DNA from: Buxus sempervirens
Lineage: Eukaryota; Streptophyta; Magnoliopsida; Buxales; Buxaceae
Length of the DNA stretch: 64,000 bases
Reading direction: 5' to 3'
Assembly: GCA_947561395.2 (NCBI GenBank)
Contig: OX387189.1
Coordinates: 22,816,329-22,880,328 of the forward strand
Every line of letters begins with the position of its first letter. Within the stretch, counting starts at the first letter, position 1. The translations under genes were made by a program, and so were the position numbers. Positions 21,601 to 32,180 of this stretch are shown here, in pieces. A model generated the notes under the pieces. That model was not told the DNA's origin and did no database searches. It was given only the letters and a program-made list of their open reading frames with translations.

Positions 21601-23075
21601 TTCTTGGGGGCTGGCACGATGTTTGCTAACCATTCTGGGTAATCTGTAACTTTCAAGAACCCAGCTTTTAACTGCTTGGTGACCTCTTCTTTGATCTTCA
21701 GGGCCCATTCTGGTTTCATGCGTCTGAGTTTTTGCTTCACTGGTGTGGCCTCAGACTTTATAGGTAACCGATGCACAACTAAATCTATGTCTAACCCAGG
21801 CATATCATCATATGACCATGCAAACACATCAGTGTAGGATTTTAGAAAATCAGTTATCTGTGTTTTCTGTAATAATGTCAGCTTTTTACCAATTTGAAGA
21901 ATCCTTGGATGTGCTGTGTCACCTATGTTGATAGGTTCAGTTTCCTCAATGTTAGCCTGGAGACCCTTTTCATGTCTGTCTAAGGCAAATTGGATTTCAG
22001 GCGGGGTCTCCCATGATTCATCAGTATCCTCAAGTTCAAAAGAAACACTGGGGATAATTTCTGAATCATCGGGTTGTGATGAGTAAGTGTCGCTATCTGA
22101 TTCATGCTCGACACTTTGGATTTCTTTTTGTTCTTTTTGACCTTTTTGTTTTTGTTTGATTTTGACAGCCTGATTATCTATCTCGTGCTCCGAATTTTTC
22201 GGGTGTGCGTCGAGATTGATACTAAGGTTGCGATTTTGGGTTTGCTTATTTGCAGAATTATTCACAGAAGCAGAAAAATAATCAGAAGACTTCACGCATT
22301 TATTAAAAAGTGCAGCAATATCTACAGGGGGAATTTCAAAAGTGGAAGAAACTCCCTGTGGTAGTTCAGCTTTGCAAGTGGCAAGTGGCGTCGAACTCCA
22401 GTTCTGCAATGCGTGCTTGTCTTTGGTTACAGCGGTCACCGCATTCACCTTTCCAATCTGTATCATGCTGATGCTGCTGTCAGAGGAGATGCAGATGGGG
22501 TCATTAGCTGTGCCCTTCTTTGGTTGATTCTGACTTGAATCCTCTGATGATACACTGATCCATACCCCCCGGCGGATGACAGTCCCTGGTACCCGAACAG
22601 TGACTTCGTTGGGTGGTTCCACCTTAGGGAATGCTTTGGTTACAAATTTTCCTGATGATTCATCCCTCCTGCTGGAAGAATGTTCGTCAGGGGCCCAGTT
22701 ACCATAAGTTTCATGATAAGCCAGCTCAGTGGGCAGTCCCAGTACTTGGGGCATATTCTGGAACATCTGACCCAGACCATCCCTTGTATTTGGGTGTATA
22801 ACGCAGATAGGAGGTGGGGGAGACCTTTGCCTTGGAGTGGGTTCTCCTGAACTATTCTGGCTTTCCATCATGTAGATGTACTGAGCCGGTTCTTCTTCCT
22901 CAGCCTCAGTTGGCGGTGTCTCGACATCATCTGATGGGTAGGCAAACGCCTCTTCCGGGATAGCTGGTTTTTCGGCGTCAACTGACTGCCAAGAGAATAA
23001 AGCAAACAGTTCTTCCATCATCCCACTGAGAGCTTCTGAGTTCTCTTCTGTAACTGTCTCCTGGGGCATGGGAGG
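18670..23075 (-). pseudogene. E1 Tat/Ogre-like pol: RT, RNase H, second RNase H, integrase (5' truncated)
   Basis: Read from 23075 downward: an acidic spacer; RT with MCVDYRDLNKASPKDDFPLP, FMDGFSGYNQI and YVDDMIAKS; connection GFLGRLQYISRFI; classical RNase H (YYLSKKFTNYEVRYT); a second, archaeal-type RNase H with FFDGAVN, NMVEYEACVLGL, VYGDSC and FADALATLAS, a Tat-clade trait; then integrase with a HHCC finger (HIHVRKCRLCQ), GIDMIG, ITDNAKN and NGAVEAANKN. A one-base deletion near 19800 shifts the frame between RNase H and integrase. A TAG at 18841-18843 interrupts the C-terminal tail (KIFPHQEDNRGKFKPNYEGP follows in frame), which ends at 18670. The upstream part (ORF1, gag, protease) is displaced by E2 and lies outside the window. 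Codons before 23075 on this strand belong to the E2 LTR, not to E1. Confidence 0.9.
23071..23075. repeat. Putative left target duplication of E2 (GGAGG)
   Basis: These five bases of E1 pol abut the E2 LTR start. The right copy would be outside the window. Confidence 0.45.
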
Positions 23076-23812
23076 TGTAAGCACCTCATTTTTGCACCTC
23101 CCAAAATGCAGAAAATGAAATTTTAATTGAAAAGTCAAACTTGAGAAAGTCAAAAATTTGACTTTTTATCTGGTGCAAATCAGTTGCCATGCTTCTTACC
23201 ATTGGAAAGAGGATTCCGATACGATTCTAATGGAACAGAGTTTGCTCAAATCGGAGTCCAAATGAAGAAGTTATGGACTGGTCAAATCTGAGAAAAGCAG
23301 AAATCGACTTTCTGCTAAACCCCAGATCAGCTACCCCATTTGATATCAGCAGAAAGAGCATCTCGACACGATTCCAACGCAACTGAGTTTGCTGGAATCG
23401 GGGTCCCGGATAAGGAAATATGAGCAAAATCGGCTCCCGGACGCGGCCCGGCACTTCTGCTAAAAAACTTGAATTTGCTGCTAAACTGAAATTCAGTGGA
23501 TTGAGAATCTCGAACTGATTCCAACGCCACTAAGTTTCCTAAAATCGGATATCAGATGAGTGAGTTGTGGGCAGTTGAAGTTTCTGAAAAAACTGCACAC
23601 GTGGCAAATAGTGAAGAAAGAGCAGCAAAATGAAAAGTTTTGAATTAAAAAATAATATTTTTGCTAAAAATCTAATCAAAGTATTTAAAACAAAAGAAAA
23701 AGAAAAAAAATTAAAAGATGCATGTGCATCCAAAATTTAAAACAAAAAAACCCTAATATAATAATAATAAAAGTACATAAAGAAAAAAAAAGAAAATAAA
23801 AAAAACATGTGG

Positions 23813-23881
23813 TTGGACGAATTCTCCATGTGGAGAATTCGTCCAAGAAAACTTAGCCTCCAAGTTTACTTGGAGGCTAAG
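23813..23881 (+). promoter_or_regulatory. Two perfect hairpins upstream of the E2 TATA box
   Basis: Hairpin one (23813-23846) has 16-bp arms TTGGACGAATTCTCCA around a 2-base loop TG. Hairpin two (23852-23881) has 14-bp arms CTTAGCCTCCAAGT around TT. Both are conserved in E3. The third E3 hairpin is not preserved here. Confidence 0.85.
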
Positions 23882-23992
23882 GAAAGAATGCAATCATGAG
23901 TTTTGTTTAAAAAAGGGTATGAATGAAAAAGGGGTTTGCTTTTGGTGATAAAGTAGGGAAATATTTGCATTTTGGTCATTGCTTATAAAAAG

Positions 23993-24001
23993 AAAAAACC
24001 C
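23993..24001 (+). promoter_or_regulatory. TATA box of the E2 LTR
   Basis: TTATAAAAA at 23993, about 110 bases after the hairpin pair. The same GCTTATAAAAAGAAAAA context occurs in E3. Confidence 0.65.
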
Positions 24002-25079
24002 TAGCAATTAGGGAGGTCGGCTGATTTTTGGTTTGGAGTTCTCTCTCACCTCACTCACTTCCTCCTTCCTTCTCCCCTTACCTTACCTTCCTTTGGCTCC
24101 CAAAAACTAAAAAGCATAACCTAAAGAACCTAACCCTTCCCCTCCCTTCTTCTCCTTCATTTTGCAAGTCTTGGAAGGAACTTGGAGTGGCTCCTTGGAG
24201 GAACCAAAGGAGGTGGTCGGCTGCTGGTGGAGCTTCTAAGGAGTTCCACACATTCAAAAAGGAGTCTAAACTCCCAAGGTGAGCTCCTTTCTTTGTCTTA
24301 TTTCACATATATGAAGATGACATGATTTGAAGCATGTTGGTTTTTTTGTGCATGTCATGTGCTTGCTACTAGGGTAAATGCATGCTTGTCCCTTTGTTTT
24401 CACTATTTTGTTTGATATTTGCCATCACAAGGATGTTGCTTGCATGAGGTAAAAATGGGTATTTTAGGAGAAGGATAGTTCCTAAAGCATGGATTTTAAG
24501 TGGTATAGGGTTGCTATTCCGTAAAGATATTTATGTTGGTATCATTTTATGTTTAACGGAGGAGCATGTTCCTTCCATTTCATTCTAATGTATCCCTCAT
24601 GTAACCCCCCTTTGCCATCCTTCTTTAGATCACTTTCTTGTTAATCAAGTAGGTTAGACTAATGTGTGATGCATGCTAGGTTTGTTGTTCACTTGGTCTA
24701 CATGTGGTTTATGGATTGTTTCTTTTATGCATGCATGGGATGATCACCCTTTAAAGCATGGGTTTTGCTACTTCGAGGATCGAGTAGGCTTCTCGGTTTA
24801 TTTGTTGTTTTGTGTAAATTAATTGTGGGATTTTCTGGGAAAAGAAACCGGGAATAGGGGCACTTGAATCCCTGTTATGTAATGTTTTGGTCTAGAAAGG
24901 GAGGGGGCAAATCCTAGCCCCCATTTGTTCCCTTTAATTCGCAAAACCCTTCAAGAGAGCCAAGGGGCTCTCACCTGAACTAATGTGGGCTCACACAGGA
25001 GCCCACACAATCCCTAGAACATCCTAGAAGACCCAGAAACCCAGCCCCAATGCAAAAATTCGAGAAAAGGCTTCTGTGG

Positions 25080-25195
25080 GTTGATCCGGCAACTCAGGCC
25101 GGATCAACTGAAGCCCATGTGTAGCCGGCTAAAGATGCCGGATACACAGAGCCCTGTGTGTAACCGGCATCTCAGGCCGGCTACACTGCCAGAAT
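25080..25195 (+). repeat. CCGGCA-type short repeats in the E2 LTR
   Basis: Repeated segments built on ATCCGGCAACTCAGGCCGGA alternate with related inverted forms, such as TAGCCGGC...GCCGGATACAC. Related but distinct runs are found at 38475-38625 and 52149-52299 in E3. Confidence 0.6.
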
Positions 25196-26175
25196 TCCTT
25201 TTTTGCCATTTTTGCTGATCTTGTGTGATTTTTTGGTTTGTTTGATCAAATCCGGGCGAACCAGTAGGGTTTCCGGGTGACCCGGAAACCCAAGATGGGC
25301 CATGGACCGACCTGGTCCAAATTGATTTCCGGTGGGCCTTCCAACGGGGCCCACCAAGCCCGACCAATTTATTTTTGCTTAACTAAGATAAATAAAAGAT
25401 TTGAGTGGGCCAGACCATTTGAGGCCCACCCAAGCCCTAGTTGGGCCATGCATGCTTAAAGTAGGATGTGGTTTGGCCGAGACCACGGGCGGGGCCTATC
25501 GGGCCCACTAAGCCCATGAACCCAACCAACTTAGGGTTTCAGAACCCTAACTCAGGAAGTCTTGGGCTTTCAAGCCCAAGCCTAGGTAAAGGGCCCCAAG
25601 CCCAATACCTGGCCCATTTTGGTATAATTAATCAAGATAATCAAAATCACTTGGCAACCGATTGTGTGGCCCACTCAAGGGCCCACAAACAGTCCCGGCC
25701 CACTTCTGGCATGAAATCCATTTAAATAATCCAACTTAAACCTTAAAGTAAAATCAATTCATTTGAACCAAAGCCCAAAGGGCCTCTCAGGCTAGACTGA
25801 GGCCCACCAAGGGACATATGGGCCACACTTGACCCACCAAGGGATACCGTAGGCCTTCCAACAGGGCCCACCCTACCAGACCCAGATCATCCTAATTAAA
25901 AAGATAAAATCAAGTAAAGGGACCCACACCACTTTGGCGGTCCCGCCAGACTCAATCAAATTTCATGCTGGAATAGGAATCGGGTGAGTGAGAGACCAAC
26001 TGAGTTGACTCAAACTAGGGAAGCTTATGGGACCCGTCACTTGACGGGGTGGACTGGGGTGTCTACGGACTTCCCCAGACCGCAACCGAGAACCTACTTA
26101 GAATCTCAAGCCGCAGACCAAGCCTTAGTAGAATAACTTGGGCACCCAGGTGTCTGCCTGCACCCCACCAGGCAG

Positions 26176-26185
26176 TGGCGACTCC
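26176..26185 (+). other. PBS-like copy inside the E2 LTR end
   Basis: TGGCGACTCC lies 79 bases upstream of the true primer site at 26255, which starts with the same ten bases. Confidence 0.65.
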
Positions 26186-26254
26186 AACAAATCCCGAGGC
26201 ACACATCGTTTTGCGTGCGCCTCGCCGTGCGGCCGAAATCGGGTGCGCACAGCC

Positions 26255-26272
26255 TGGCGACTCCACTGGGGA
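26255..26272 (+). other. E2 primer binding site
   Basis: TGGCGACTCCACTGGGGA follows the LTR end after GCC. It begins TGG, the complement of a tRNA 3' CCA. E3 and E4 have TGGCGACTCTGCTGGGGA; this motif is typical of Tat/Ogre elements. Confidence 0.8.
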
Positions 26273-26799
26273 CTTCTCAACCCAATAGAACCCTTGGTTA
26301 TAATGAGTCAACCCAAGAGGGATTTTAGTCGATTTTAGGGTTTTGCCATCTCGTTTTAGTAAGACGTAGAATACACGCAATTGCGTATTCTGGGGAGTCT
26401 TGTCACAAGGACATGATAATCACCTAAGGAAAGTGGGATTTAAGCGGTCCCCTGTGACCCCCCACTTACCTGGGGACTCTCCCGGAACCTCGTATTGCGT
26501 GCCAATTCTACACCTTACTATACGAGACAGTAAAAACTCCTTTGTCAACAAAATCCAGTCAAATCTCACTCGGTTAGACACCGCACTCAGCCCAAATGCA
26601 CATACGGGCACACCACCACACCGTGGATGGATTTATTTTCCAGTTTTGTGATAAACTGCGTGGGGTGACACGCATGAGGGAGGATGCGTGAATGACCCGA
26701 CCTTGAATGATTGAGTGAATGCGGATATTGCTTCTTCTTCTCCAAAACCTAGATCTATTTAGCAGCCTACCCTTCTGATTCCTATGAACTGACTCTTGG

Positions 26800-26990
26800 G
26801 ATGGTATTAGCACCTACGCTCCCGTGGCTTGCCAGGGAAAGCAGGGTAAACCCATCCCCCCAGTTTTCTGGAGTCCATTAGCACCACTAGTTTCTTGCCG
26901 TGGCACGCGAGGATCCAATACTGGTCCAGACCCTTGTAGGCGTATGTCTCGGGCTGGGTATCCTTCCCCACCTAGAGTTTCTGAATGAAC
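26800..26990 (+). other. Conserved leader block of E2
   Basis: About 190 bases (GGTATTAGCACCTACGCTCC... to TATCCTTCCCCACC) are nearly identical in E2, E4 (35355-35530) and E3 (40240-40415), while flanks have diverged. It includes CCAATACTGG (26915-26924), a broken form of a CCAGTACTGG palindrome in E3/E4. Such conservation in an untranslated leader suggests a function for the RNA, for example packaging or dimerisation (inference). Confidence 0.6.
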
Positions 26991-28356
26991 CACGCGCTTG
27001 TGATTGTGAGGGAGTGTGATGTGAATGATGAAATAAGAAGAAAAAAAATCAAATTAAAACCCAAGAGTCCATCAGGGGCAACAACCCCCACTTTTTGCAT
27101 CAAATGGAGTAAACCCTAGATCATGGGCTACCTTAGCCTTAATTTAGGAAGCCAACCAAATTTTGATCAGGGGACCACCCCAAATCCATGCACAGAGTCC
27201 TGCGAGCTGTGGGCCTCGACCCATTGAGTCCGCTGGAAGCACTCTGAGTCCGGGTCAACCTTTTGAGCAGATGAAAGCCGGCCAGATCAGATAATCAGAT
27301 GAAAGCATGCCAGATCAAAGCAAGGGCACAAAACCCTAGATTTTGGAATTTGGCCGATCCTCCTGGAACCAAATTTGTACCATTCCTTTTGGCTCCCAAC
27401 AGCCTTAAGGATGAATTCTTTGCAGATTTTTTGTGAATATCATGTAAATTTTCGCCCTAGCTGGCAAATTGTAAATTCTTTTGGTTTGATACCTGAAGTC
27501 AAAATCAGATGAAAGAAAGCAGACTGGGACTCGGATGTGCTTCCATACACAAGTTTGTCTAGAGGTCATGCCCCGCGAGGCACCAACCCTTTTTTTAGGA
27601 TTGTGCACACACCCTTTTTGGTGTACTTTCTATACTCATTTTTTGATATTGAATTCTTGAATGGTAATACCATTTGGTCCTGGCTTTAATTTGTTGTAAG
27701 CATCTCCATGCATTGAGTGCACACACTGCAAAATCATTTGCACAAACATTTTGATCAAATCATTTCCAAGGGAAAGCCTGAAAAATTTTACAAAATCAAA
27801 GCTACATCGGGACTTGCTCCAATTCCCTGTGCCTCAATCAGCTTCGGCTTAATCAGAAAAATCATTGGCTGTGACTCAGCCCAAAGTAACAAGTCAAGGG
27901 AAATCAAGGAGAAGCCTGACCCTTGCTGATGGCCATTAGCCAAATTGAAAGGACAAGTGATGAAAAGAAGAGAAAGAAGAAATTCTAAATCCAAGTAAAG
28001 ACCAAATGTGTCAAAATCTCAAATTTCAGTTAGGGCCATTTTGTGCTTCTGCAGCCAAAGGAAATCATTTGGTGGTTCCAAAAAACCGGGACTTCTCCCC
28101 AAGCAGGGACTTCTTCCCAAACCAGGACTTCTCCCCAAACCGGGACTACCCCCAAAAACAGGGACTCTCCCCTTGCCTCCAGATAGCGGTTAAAAAGAGA
28201 TCAAAGTGAAAATTAAATTCTTGAAAATTCCCAAAAAAATGTCAGAAATCAACTCTTGCAGTTTCTGGAACCAAAAACAGGGACTCTCCCCTTGCCCCCA
28301 GATAGCGGCTAAAAAAAAAAGATCAAAGTAAAAATTAATTCAACTTCCAAAAATCT
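26991..28356 (+). other. E2 leader without ORF1
   Basis: Non-coding. It holds the family segment around ACAAGTTTGTCTAGAGG (27550) that in E3 and E4 is followed by ORF1. Here no ORF1 homology follows. A run of short repeats, CGGGACTTCTCCCCAAA and variants, lies at 28083-28180, and an ACAGGGACTCTCCCCTTGCC segment recurs at 28157 and about 28270. Confidence 0.55.
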
Positions 28357-29300
28357 CAGAAATCAACTCGGAGTTTCTTAGAAATCGACTCCTATAGGTT
28401 CTCAGAAATCAACTCCTACAGTTTCCCAGAAATCAACTCTTCAAGTTTCTCGGAAATCAACTCTCGCAGTTTCTCAGAAATCAACTCCTCGGAGTTTCTT
28501 AGAAATCGACTCCTATAGTTTCTCAGAAATCAACTCCTCGGAGTTTCTCAGAAATCAACTCTTTGAGTTTCTCGAAAATCAACTCTTGTAGTTTCTCAGA
28601 AATCAACTCCTCGGAGTTTCTTAGAAATCGACTCCTATAGTTTCTCAGAAATCAACTCCTCGGAGTTTCTCAGAAATTGACTCCTATAGTTTCTCAGAAA
28701 TCAAATCCTCGGAGTTTCTTAGAAATCAGCTCCTATAGTTTCTCAGAAATCAACTCCTCGGAGTTTCTCAGAAATCGACTCCTATAGTTTCTCAGAAATC
28801 AACTCCTCGGAGTTTCTCAGAAATTGACTCCTATAGTTTCTCAGAAATCAACTCCTTGGAGTTTCTTAGAAATCAGCTCCTATAGCTTCCCAGAAATCAA
28901 CTCCTCCAGTTTCTCAAAAATCAACTCCTAGAGTTTCTCAGAAATCAACTCCTCGAGTTTCTTAGAAATCAACTCTTGCAGTTTCCCAGAAATCAACTCC
29001 TCCAGTTTCTCAGAAATCAACTCCTAGAGTTTCTTAGAAATCAACTCCTCGAGTTTCTTGGAAATCAACTCTTGCAGTTTCCCAGAAATCAACTCCTCCA
29101 GTTTCTCAGAAATCAACTCCTAGAGTTTCTAGAAGTCAACTCCTCGAGTTTCTTGGAAATCAACTCTCGCAGTTTCTCAGAAATCAACTCCTCGGAGTTT
29201 CTCAGAAATCAACTCCTATAGTTTCTTGGAAATCAACTCTTGTAGTTTCCTAGAAATCAACTCCTCGAGTTTCTTGGAAATCAACTCTTGCAGTTTCCGA
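28357..29300 (+). repeat. E2 tandem array, 24-25 bp unit, about 38 copies
   Basis: The unit is AGAAATCAACTCCTCGGAGT plus TTCTC, with many variants. Most copies keep an inverted repeat around the centre: AACTCC-TC-GGAGTT, AACTC-CTA-GAGTT, AACTC-CTC-GAGTT or AACTC-TTT-GAGTT. The joints often form a second one (TTTCT-C-AGAAA). Degenerate copies continue to about 29440. The array occupies the position just before gag that other arrays hold in E3 and E4. Frames across it (LEFLRNQ-like) are repeat artefacts. Confidence 0.9.
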
Positions 29301-29573
29301 AAACTTCAAAAATCAACTCTTGCAGTTCCTGGAGATCAAACACAGGGACTGTCCCATTGACATGTACCAATATTTGGGAATCAACTCTTGCAGTTTCCAA
29401 AATTTGCATAAATCAATTCTTGCAGTTCCTAAAATCAAAACAGGGACTCTTCCTTTACCTCCGAAGTGGCAGTTAAAAAATGGAATCAAATAATGGAAAA
29501 TCATCACAGTCAATCTGCACAGACATGCATTATATTTCATTATAATGTGCATTCTTTATACTGACTTGTCTAT

Positions 29574-29590
29574 TAAAACCCAGGTACCAA
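29574..29590 (+). promoter_or_regulatory. Conserved acceptor-like junction before E2 gag
   Basis: AAAACCCAG|GTACCAAG at 29583/29584. E3 (CCCAAG|GTACCAAG) and E4 (CCCATCAG|GTACCAAA) have the same motif at the same place. The reading frame of gag is open across it, so it could be a 3' splice site (inference). Confidence 0.4.
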
Positions 29591-29639
29591 GATTGCGTTT
29601 CGCAGTCCATACCTCCTACGTTCAAGAAGAAGATTACGG

Positions 29640-31058
29640 ATGGATCCTGCTGAAGGACTCGAGCAAGCGCCACCTCTCCCGCCTCATGGGCAGGAGGACT
29701 TGGAAGGCCACCCTGTGATCGCTGGCCTTAATCAGCAGATGGCCAACATGACCACCATGATGACTGCCATGATGCAGCAAATGGAGAGAATGCAAGCGCC
29801 ACAGCAGCTTGTACAGCCACCACCGCCGGTACCTCCACCATAGCAGCCGGAGCCTCCGGTGCAACAGCCACAACTAGAGCGGCCACCACCAGTTCTCCCA
29901 CAGTTGAACCTACAGCCGCCAGAACCACAGATCCCGCATCGTTTGGCAGCTCAACCGGAGCAGCCCTTACAGATTCCGGCACCCTTGGCCGTACCGCCGC
30001 AACAAGTAATGCCACAAGGAATGGGGCGTGAAGAAGAAGAGTGGTACAGAGCACAGGAGGCAGTGGGTGTCACAGCCCAGATGCAAGCAGACTTGCAAGC
30101 CCTAAAAGAACAGATGCAGAATGTGAACTGAGGTCCTATGCCAAAGGAAGCTTCATTGGACAGACTGGGATTCTTCCCCAATCTGCAACTGCCGCCGAAG
30201 TTCAAATGTCCGGACTTCGTGAAGTTTGATGGAAGTGGCTGTCCACTGTCGCACCTGAGGGCATACTACGGGGATATGTGCCAATACGCCTATGATGAGA
30301 GAATTATGATCCAGTTCTTTCAGCGTTCATTGATAGGCTCAGCTCAGAAATGGTTTGCCAGTCTGGACAGGAACCTGATGAGAACTTGGGACGACCTAGC
30401 TAGCACATTCCTTGAACACTTCAAGTTCAACACGGAGGTCTTGCCCACTCGAATGGAATTGCAGAAAATGACAAAGAAGAGCACTGAGTCCATTCGTGAA
30501 TATGCAAAGAGATGGCGAGAAATGGCCGGTATGGTGCAACCACCCATGTTGGAGAAGGAAATGGTGACATTGTTCATCTCGACGTTGGGGCAGCCGTACT
30601 ACACTTTGCTGCTAGGGCAGTTCGCTGCAAGTTTTGCTGATCTCGTTGTAGTCGCAGACAGAATAGAAGATGGGGTGAAGTCTGGCAGAGTGGCTGGCTT
30701 TGCAACCGAGCAGAGAAGGAACCCCGTCGCTGGAAGGGGCATGGATAGAAAGAGAGATGACGAGGCCGTCAACTACGTCCAGCAGAATAGGCCCTTCCAC
30801 TTTTCAGCACCTGATAGAAGAGAGAATCAGAACAATGGCCAGGGAGCACAATTTGCAGGACAGCCGAGGCGGTCCAGAGAAGAGATGCAAGCAAGATGGA
30901 ATAGGGTGTTCACACCTCTCCCTTACCCGTTGACAGAACTGTCGCCAACGCTGCTGAAGAAGGGATACCTGCAAAAGAAGCCGCCAACTCACCAACCGGC
31001 CAATAGTCGCTCCTACAACCCCAATGAGTGCTGTGAGTATCATATGGGAGCTCCCGGG
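29640..31058 (+). pseudogene. E2 gag, with two stops, truncated by the E4 insertion
   Basis: ATG 29640 starts a frame with a Met/Gln-rich helix (MTAMMQQMERMQ), a Pro/Gln-rich linker, then a retrotransposon gag domain: PPKFKCPDFVKFDGSGCPLS, MCQYAYDERIMIQFFQRSL, WFASLDRN...TWDDLASTFLEHF, REYAKRWREMAGMVQPP, and it breaks off in the zinc-binding motif at CEYHMGAPG. In-frame TAG (29841-29843) and TGA (30129-30131) interrupt it, both explainable as C-to-T changes (CAG to TAG, CGA to TGA). E4 starts directly after the GGG of the last glycine codon. The downstream part of gag and pol lies outside the window. Confidence 0.85.
31054..31058. repeat. Putative left target duplication of E4 (CCGGG)
   Basis: Five bases of E2 gag abut the E4 LTR start. 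The right-hand copy is beyond 64000. Confidence 0.45.
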
Positions 31059-31183
31059 TGTAAGCACCTCATTTTTGCGCTCCTCGAAAAACCAAAAATG
31101 CAAACCCTGGACAGAAAGTCAAACCCTAAGGGGTGAAAAGTTGACTTTTTGATCAAGTGAAATTTGGCCACCTCGCTTTATGC

Positions 31184-31850
31184 CATTGGATAGAGAATCT
31201 CGACACGATTCCAACGCAACTGAGTTTGCAGGAATCGGAGTCCGGATGAAGGTTCTGCGGGCGGTCAAAATTAAGGAAAAGCCAAGAGTTGACTTTTCCT
31301 CGAATTCCGTGCCAAGTACCTTGCTTTATACCATTGGATAGAGAATCCCGACACGAGTCCAACGCAACTGGGTTTGCAGGAATCGGGGTCCGGATGAAGG
31401 CTCTGCGGGCGGTCAAACTTAAGGAAAAGCCGAGAGTTGACTTTTCCTCGAATTCCGTGCCAAGTACCTTGCTTTATATCATTGGATAGAGAATCCCGAC
31501 ACGAGTCCAACGCAACTGAGTTTGCAGGAATCGGGGTCCGGATGAAGGTTCTGCGGGCGGTCAAACCTGAGCAGAGCCAAAAGTTGACTTTCTGCTAAAA
31601 TCCGATCCAAAGGCCTAACCCTAGGTCATTGGATAGAGAATCTCGACACGGTTCCAACGCAACTGAGTTTGCAGGAATCGGGGTCCGGATGAAGGTTCTG
31701 CGAGCGGTCAAACTTGAGCAGAGCCAAAAGTTGACTTTCTGCTAAAATCTGATCCGGAGGCCTACCCCTAGGTCATGGGATGGAGGGCTCCGATACGATT
31801 CTAATAAAACTAAGTTTGCCCAAATCGGAGTCCGGATGAAGAAAATATGA
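31184..31850 (+). repeat. Five tandem copies of a 148-bp repeat at the E4 LTR start
   Basis: CATTGGATAGAGAATC...CGGATGAAGGTTCTGCGGG starts near 31184, 31332, 31480, 31627 and 31774. Each unit carries CGATTCC...GGAATCG (or CGGTTCC...GGAATCG) arms around an 18-base segment AACGCAACTGAGTTTGCA. Four copies are in E3 (36240-36760), three in E2, two in E1. Confidence 0.8.
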
Positions 31851-32084
31851 GCTGATGAAATTTCCGAGCAGCAAAACCGGCAATCTGCGCACATGGCAAA
31901 AAGCTGCACACGTGGCGAGTTGCGCAGGAAAATATCTCGGGGATCAAATCCGTAAATATCCGAACATTCGAAATATCCCAGGGACTAAATCTGTAAAAAT
32001 CCGAGAATATCGGATTTTACCAAAAATTGTCAGGGACTAAATCTGAATTTTAAAGATTTTTATGTCCGGCGAGTGGTGGCATTA

Positions 32085-32152
32085 AATGATTTTCATCATT
32101 ATGCCGCTCGCGTGGACGTAGCGAGCGGGCTTGCGCCCACCTTGAGCTGGGC
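32085..32152 (+). promoter_or_regulatory. Three stem-loops upstream of the E4 TATA box
   Basis: AATGAT-TTTC-ATCATT (32085-32100), CCGCTCGC-9 nt-GCGAGCGG (32104-32128) and GCCCA-8 nt-TGGGC (32135-32152). They occupy the place of the E3/E2 hairpins but share no obvious sequence with them. Confidence 0.6.
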
Positions 32153-32171
32153 AGCACCTTTTTTTTCTTGG

Positions 32172-32180
32172 TCTATATAA
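32172..32180 (+). promoter_or_regulatory. TATA box of the E4 LTR
   Basis: TCTATATAA, followed by CCCGC, 20 bases after the stem-loops. A CT-rich segment follows at 32285-32330. Confidence 0.65.

Larger units (their letters stand above)
23076..26251 (+). mobile_element. E2: 5' LTR of Tat-like Ty3/gypsy element (3176 bp)
   Basis: It starts TGTAAGCACCTCATTTTTGC and ends GGGTGCGCACA, directly before a tRNA primer site. The order inside is the same as in E3: three divergent copies of a roughly 147-bp repeat (23200-23570), paired hairpins (23813-23881), a TATA box (23993), a CT-rich stretch, a transcribed-looking region with GGCCCACC-rich DNA, and a conserved terminal block. The LTR interrupts the minus-strand E1 pol. 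The partner LTR is not in the window. Confidence 0.85.

Noticed and set aside
23076-23153. Upstream extension of the minus-strand E1 polyprotein to a Met at 23153
   Set aside because: These bases belong to the E2 LTR (TGTAAGCACC start at 23076). The apparent Met and following residues are a chimera created by the insertion.
28976-29221. Leucine/asparagine-rich open frame (QLLEFLRNQ repeats)
   Set aside because: Translation of the 24-25 bp tandem array; frames are kept or lost only according to unit length, with no start context or homology.
31059-31136. C-terminal 26 residues of the E2 gag frame
   Set aside because: They are translated from the E4 LTR; real gag homology stops at CEYHMGAPG.
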